A model generated the notes under the pieces. The model had not been told where the DNA came from. It made no database searches and saw only the letters and a list, made by a program, of their open reading frames with translations. DNA of 64,000 nucleotides, from the NCBI GenBank assembly GCA_036250195.1, contig JAVHZZ010000005.1, positions 73,829,505 to 73,893,504 of the forward strand, written 5' to 3'. Origin of the DNA: Mixophyes australis (taxonomy: Eukaryota; Chordata; Amphibia; Anura; Limnodynastidae). The position numbers and the translations under genes were made by a program. Positions 58,853-64,000 of the stretch are shown piece by piece. Numbering within the stretch: position 1 is the stretch's first letter; every line of letters begins with the position of its first letter.

Positions 58853-60080
58853 TGTTACCCACCTGAGCAACAATATAAACTTTATGGTAATTGTGGATCA
58901 GTCCTCCACATTGGCTTGGAGGAAATTTGTCCAATCTCTCCTCACAGAATTGTTTCAACTCATGGATTTTAGTGGACTTTCTTACATGAATACCCTGCTT
59001 CAGGTTCTGACACAACATTGTGATTGGATTAAGGTCTGGACTTTGGCTCGACCATTCAAAAGGCTAAATTTATTGTGCTTCAACTACGTTTTTGGAGACT
59101 CACTTGTGTATTTATGATTGTTTAATTCATGAGCAGATACCCTGAGAGAATTTGCTGCTACAATCCTGTATTCATATTTTGATCAATGATAGCAAGCCAT
59201 TCAGGTAGTGTGGCAGCAAAACAGCTCCAAATCACAATACTGCTACCACCATGTTTTACAGTTGGGACGAGGTTCTAATGTTGGAGGGCAGTGTTTGGTT
59301 TTCTCCAAACATGGTTCTCATTTAAGTCAACAAGTTATTTTCTAGATCACAGAACATTCTTTTACTACTCTTCTAGCTCATGCTGGTGATCTGCAGAAAA
59401 CTTTAAATGAGCAACAATTTTCTTCTTTGTGAAAAGTGGCTTCCTACTTGTTATCTTCTCAGGCATAATTTTCTTGTTCAGTGTTTGTCTGAGGGTGGAC
59501 ACATGATCAATGACATTAGCCAGTGTAAGAGACGAGTGCAGATCCTTTGACATTACATGGGGTTCTTTGTGAAGTTTTGAAGAATTGTACTCCTTGCTCT
59601 TGGATTGATTTTTATTGGACAACCCCTCCTCGACAGAGTAACAATGGTGTTGAATTTTCTTCATATGCACACTGTCTGCAAGACAGTAAGGTCCTTTTTT
59701 CCGAGGTCCTCAGAGATCTCCTGTGATTAAGCAATGGCATGCAATCACAAACCTGCGTGGTGAAGACCATTCTTTTTTGAAACAAGGCAGGGCCGCCCAA
59801 ACTCACACTTAATTGTCATTTCATTGATTAACACACTAGTTATCCCCTTAACTGAAATTAAATTTAGAGTTCCCCATACCTTTTCCAACAAAGGAATTTA
59901 ATGTTGGTTCATTCTGATCAATAAAATAATGAAAACGTATATCATTTAGTGTTTAGTATTATTTGATTTATTGGGTGCTCTTAATCTATTTTGTGATTTA
60001 GATGAAGATATGAACCTATTTAAGGTCATATTTATGCAGAAATTAAGCATTACTCTATAGAGCATTCTGACAGAAGTGGT
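58853..60080 (-). pseudogene. Tc1-like element (third family) between the two Harbinger genes
   Basis: On the minus strand the frame 59670-59365 gives the N-terminal linker: STLRQTLNKKI and TSRKPLFTKKKIVAHLKFSA. It is followed in other frames by NMVVAVL*FGAVLLPHYLNG (59250-59190), WSSQSPDLNPITMLCQNL (59060-59000) and a terminal block near 58890-58855. No terminal inverted repeats could be fixed, so the right limit is approximate. It occupies the space where the shared promoter of the Harbinger genes would have been. Confidence 0.8.
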
Positions 60081-60239
60081 CATATACATTGGCCAACATC
60101 TCTGGCCCAGAGAGTGTGTCTACAGGTCTCTTTGGGTTACCAAATACAGAACTAATACAACTCTTTAGGTTACCACCTCATGTAATCATGGACACTCTGC
60201 TGATTGTCAGACTTACCTAGACCATATGATCATCAGCAG

Positions 60240-61300
60240 CACAACAATACCACCACTGACTTTTATTTATTGGCCGTGTTAAATTTCTGTGCATCTAGTT
60301 CCTTCCAGACCTTAGTCAGAAATGTTCCAGACTGCTTTCAGTCTTGTATACAAATGGGTACTGCTGGCATTTCTCTCATGCATCACCCAGTTTATTTCAC
60401 TGTCAATGTATGAGAAATCCCTTTTGCCAATGTAGCAGTAGTTTTTTGCCTTGAGAAAGTATTTCACAGTGAAACAAGCATTGGCTTATATTCTATATTC
60501 CATTGGTATTAAGAAATGGTTTCCTATAATCCTTTGTCATCAACAAAATGTGCAGGTTTGCACAATTATATAAGAGATCTAGGGAGAAACGTCTCCCAAT
60601 CCATGTTTAGACACCATCGAGTATGCAATGATCTCTGTGGAGATAATATGACAATATTGGTAGTAAATTTTAGTAATGGTGCTAAGATACAACGTAAAAT
60701 ATTAGGAGCATGTGTTACATTCTATCTCCAGATAGAATGTAACAGATGTTGTGTGCAGCATTTTTGCTCTGTGTGCTACTTTTAAAACATTGCATTTATG
60801 AGTGGATGCCTTTGGGGAGAAAGGCCAGAAGAAGGGACCAACAGAGAAATCGCTTTGGCGATTGTGTCCAAAGGTAAATAAATGTAGCTGCTTTTCATCT
60901 TTTTCAAACATGTTTTTTCAATAGGCATAACACTATAGTCCTTTAATGGGTACATTTTTGCTAATGCAATTTAAGGTATAGGTGTAACGTCATACTGTGT
61001 GCAGGTGTTTGAATTAACTGCATTATATTATTTTATGCTAGGTTGCTGAATAAGCCTATACATTTTGATTGTATAACCAAAAACGATATAGACAATACAT
61101 AATGGAAAAAAAACATGGTAAACAAGCAACCCCCAGTTTGCTAAATTTTGTATGTATTGTATAATTATGTAATGATTAATTGAAAAGAAATGATGATTGG
61201 GACTCTAATATGTTCCATTTGTATTTTCTACAGATGCTGGTGAAAATGACTTGTCCCCAGAAGTCTGCAGGCACCAGCAAAGAGTATACATACAGGGCCA
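60240..61300 (+). pseudogene. PIF/Harbinger transposase fragment
   Basis: The plus-strand frames read LLAVLNFCASSSFQTLVRNV and then QSCI (HTH region of Harbinger transposase, 60260-60360). YIRDLGRNVSQSMFRHHRVC and TILVVNFSNGAK (60570-60690) correspond to the R-x-x-x-H-S-M-N-V-Q-x-V-C ... V-x-x-F-P-G block around the catalytic centre. NIA...ERPEEGTNREIALAIVSK (60790-60870) ends at a GT donor. A last exon from 61234 reads AGENDLSPEVCRHQQRVYIQ then stop, with AATAAA at 61420. The expected first Asp block (GAIDCTHV) is unrecognisable and frames are broken, so it is inactive. It is transcribed away from the Myb gene. Confidence 0.72.
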
Positions 61301-61439
61301 GTGCTGAGAACTAAGTAACACGCAGGCATGTCTTTACAACATGGAGCAATACCTGGACATCTTTGCTTTTGTTTAAAATAATATATACTACAAATCAAAT
61401 TTATTTTATTTGTTTTTCTAATAAATTATATTTATTTGC

Positions 61440-63480
61440 ATCACATCTGGCTGTTTATTTGCAAACGATATAGTTAAAATAGAGTGAGTGTATTTTTACT
61501 GCGTGATTATAGTGTGATTAAGGTGTTGGTTTTGCAGTGTCAGTAGGGTGTATAAACAAGTAATAAATTGGCGATTGAAGGATTTTAAAAAATAATTTTA
61601 AGTATTACTTAACAGATATAGAATTAAAAAAATTATATAATTACTATCACAGAATCTTAAGTAAAAGTATATTTTACTAAAGCATACAAATTACAGTTAT
61701 AACTATATAAAGGGACAAATTTAAAATCCCATTTATTTAGATCTGATTCTTGCAGAGTTTCAGGCAATCAAAATGGTTTCAAAAGCATAAAAGGACCTAT
61801 TGTAACATTACAATACTTATAAGATTGGGAATACTCATTTAAGCTCCACTTTAGTTTAACAGCATAAACAGGTATGGAATGTAATCCAAGGTGTTAAGGA
61901 GAATATGCAGTTTACATAGGGTGAGAAAATTGATTGTGTTATTCTTCCGAATTACTAGTGCTCTGGCTTTTGTAGAAGGAGAGATGCCTCACAATCCACC
62001 GTTTTGTTCTGATCAAATGTCCCTCCAGGAGAAACGTCAGAGTTCTTGCGTGCTGCAAACTTTCATTGAAGTCTTTAAATTGAATCCACAGTTGTTCTTT
62101 AGAGCTTTACCACAACTCTTTAAATTGAAGCTTTAACATGTTCAGAGTGGAAAGAAATCAAACATTGACGCGTTTCTGTGCATGTGGCACTTTCAGCAGA
62201 AGGTAGAAAAAGATGTGTCCAATTCCAATTTAAGCAGATCTCAGCCAAGCAGTGGTAATCCCTATGCAGACAAACCATCGGTGTAATTGAAGTTTAATAC
62301 ATACAAGACTGTGATGGAGAATGCTTAAAATAAATAAATAAAATACAGTATTATCCTGTTCAATAAATTAAGTTTATCTATGGTGCTGACTTAAAACATA
62401 TCATATTGATTGCATTAGTAAAAAAATGAATTAATCTAGTATACTAACTTTATATGCATCGCAATAATAGTTTAAAAATAAGAGGCAATCAGTAAAATAG
62501 AATATATGCTCTGCATAGCTCCAGAGCTTACTGCCGATCTACAATTAATGATTTCAAAGGAGTTATATGTATCTTTCAAACAACATACTATGCTCCAGAT
62601 GAATAGATCACCAATTCACTTATTCAGACAATGTTTATAAAAATAGATACGTTTATCGTTAATATAGCCCGGGTAATAAGTAACCAAGATAAATTCACAT
62701 TTGAAATGTTTGGTAAGATAAAATGGGCTGTCCCATTGTAAGGAACACATTGAAACCAATGGATTTTAGTTTCAGTAGGAAGCAAATAGTTTGATAATAT
62801 CTGATGTATAATAGTATAGAATAAAGAAATAATGTCAATTTAAGAAGTTCTCTTCATAATGATAAAAAAATATTCATTTGCAAACAGAGACTCATGCTAT
62901 TATTTATACTCATAACTAATGCTAGATGTTTTATTACCATATTATTTCCTTTTTCTAGTAAGGGAAATGAGAATTAATATAGAAGCATACAAAAACAGTC
63001 CACAATAAGGAAATAGTGTTGTCACATTAGAAATTGTAATAATATAGAGATTAATATAGAGATTAACGAGATATATAACAATGAGTAATTACCAAATGTG
63101 AGTCGAAAAAACAGTCCGTAGTGTTAAAAGATGGCATAGTATCACTATCAATGGATAATCAAAATACATTCCATTCTAATAAATATATTATTACTTTTGT
63201 AAAATGTTATTCGCTGGAATGCAGTAGAGCGTTTATCTAAGGTATTACTAGCAAAAGTGTTAATAGGATTTTAATGGCTCACTAACAACATTTGCAATGG
63301 TAAATACATACAGCAAGAGAAAAATGTAAGTGTGATCAAATCCACATATTTAATATGAGTATAATTTAATAACAAAGCAATATCTATATCATTGTAGGAT
63401 TTTTTCTACTGTAGTTTTCCTTTAAGGCTTACATATTACTTCTTAAAGGGAGTTCAAATAATAGATTGTGGTGTTGTAAC
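61440..63480. other. AT-rich intergenic stretch
   Basis: Nothing recognised. In particular there is no obvious Harbinger right terminus. Confidence 0.4.
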
Positions 63481-63481
63481 T

Positions 63482-64000
63482 AGAGATGCTCAGGCTCGGT
63501 TCCCCGAGAACCGAACCCACCGGAACTTAGCAGATCCGAGGACCGAGCCGAGCAGGCTCGGTACTTTTGCGCATCCTTCGAAATTGAAAATGAGGCAAAA
63601 CATCATTGTTATGATGTTGGGTCTCGTGAGTTTTGGATTCTATAAGTACCGCCCTCCACGGAGATCCAGCACCATTTCACAGAGAGACACAGAAGGGGTA
63701 GCACGGTTCTTGGCAGTCTCTAGTGTAGTTGGGCAGCGTCATGGCTAGAAAAGAAAGAGGAGGGGTAGCAGTGTTCTTAAAAGTATCCAGTGACATTCTA
63801 CTGAGTTATAGCTCACACAGAAACAGGAGAGCTCCATTGCTAATTGTTATTTCTGAAATAGAAATAATAGGGCTGGCAGTCTTGTTCTAAATCTGCAGCC
63901 ACATTGTACTGTGTTATATAGCTAAAACACCAACAGGGCAGCTCCATTGCTAATTGTCATTGCTGAAATAGAAATAATAGGGCTGGCAGTCTTGTTCTAA
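63482..64000 (+). repeat. CGAGCCGAG repeat, plus-strand copy with internal duplication, cut by the window end
   Basis: Starts 'actagagatgctcaggctcg', contains 'gaggaccgagccgagcagg' and 'gaggcaaaacatcattg', and matches 4567-4411 in reverse. Further in, a 112-bp block ('gagctccattgctaattg', 'agggctggcagtcttgttct') occurs twice (about 63828 and 63940), so this family has an expandable tandem part. Confidence 0.85.

Noticed and set aside
58293..59117. Plus-strand ORF of 274 codons, the longest in the window
   Set aside because: It lies opposite the SANT exon and the end of a Tc1 transposase, both of which are on the minus strand. Its translation has no recognisable domain.
61891..62136. 81-codon plus-strand ORF
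   Set aside because: No motif or supporting context; consistent with chance.

Overview
The window looks like a stretch of amphibian, probably frog, genomic DNA. The evidence is AT-rich sequence with GT-AG introns and long TA microsatellites, plus a repeat mix in which L1/Tx1 and CR1 LINEs, Ngaro/DIRS, Penelope-like and Gmr1-type gypsy retroelements, several Tc1 families, PIF/Harbinger MITEs and an L2-tailed tRNA-type SINE sit side by side. No species name can be read from the sequence. There are no bacterial operons, CRISPR arrays or rRNA genes, and I did not find a credible tRNA gene.

The only intact host-type gene I can support lies on the + strand from about 8.38 to 14.53 kb. Its exons are 8543-8547, 9546-9636, 10415-10465, 10785-10862, 12372-12424, 12789-12846, 13556-13626 and 13699-13912. 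They join in one frame into a 206-residue protein: an N-terminal coiled coil, a basic linker, one C-terminal membrane segment and a short luminal tail ending in GPVPI. The ATG is split from the rest of the frame, since exon 1 contributes only five coding bases. Upstream are three TGACATCA elements. The 3' UTR holds a long inverted repeat, then a 32-bp tandem array that runs straight into AATAAA.

Layout from left to right. 0-6.3 kb: Tc1 remnant, TA repeat, C-rich minisatellite inside a GGGCCGG-ended element, CR1 fragment, Ngaro-like tail, and a decayed spliced coding remnant on the minus strand. 6.3-8.3 kb: three SINE copies. 8.4-14.5 kb: the tail-anchored coiled-coil gene. 14.6-20 kb: U2-headed repeat, Tc1 fragment, fold-back MITE, L1 pieces and a second GGGCCGG element with its own minisatellite. 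20-31 kb: gene-poor AT-rich DNA with two further Tc1 copies, MITEs and a 63-bp in-frame minisatellite. 31-39 kb: L1 fragment, Ngaro RT/RNase H and SGNH hydrolase, and a Penelope-like RT. 43-49 kb: Harbinger-type MITE, then a Gmr1-like gypsy element whose integrase precedes its RT and which ends in a polypurine tract and 3' LTR, followed by another MITE.

About 51.7-61.4 kb is the most interesting part. A minus-strand Myb/SANT gene with many frame-preserving introns and a plus-strand Harbinger transposase fragment point away from each other. This is the two-gene layout expected of an autonomous PIF/Harbinger transposon. Two Tc1 elements, two L2-tailed repeats, a hammerhead-like/Penelope LTR-type segment and several TA microsatellites have been inserted into it. 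Two inverted copies of one GC-rich repeat with the motif CGAGCCGAG lie near the two ends of the window (about 4.4 kb and 63.5 kb).
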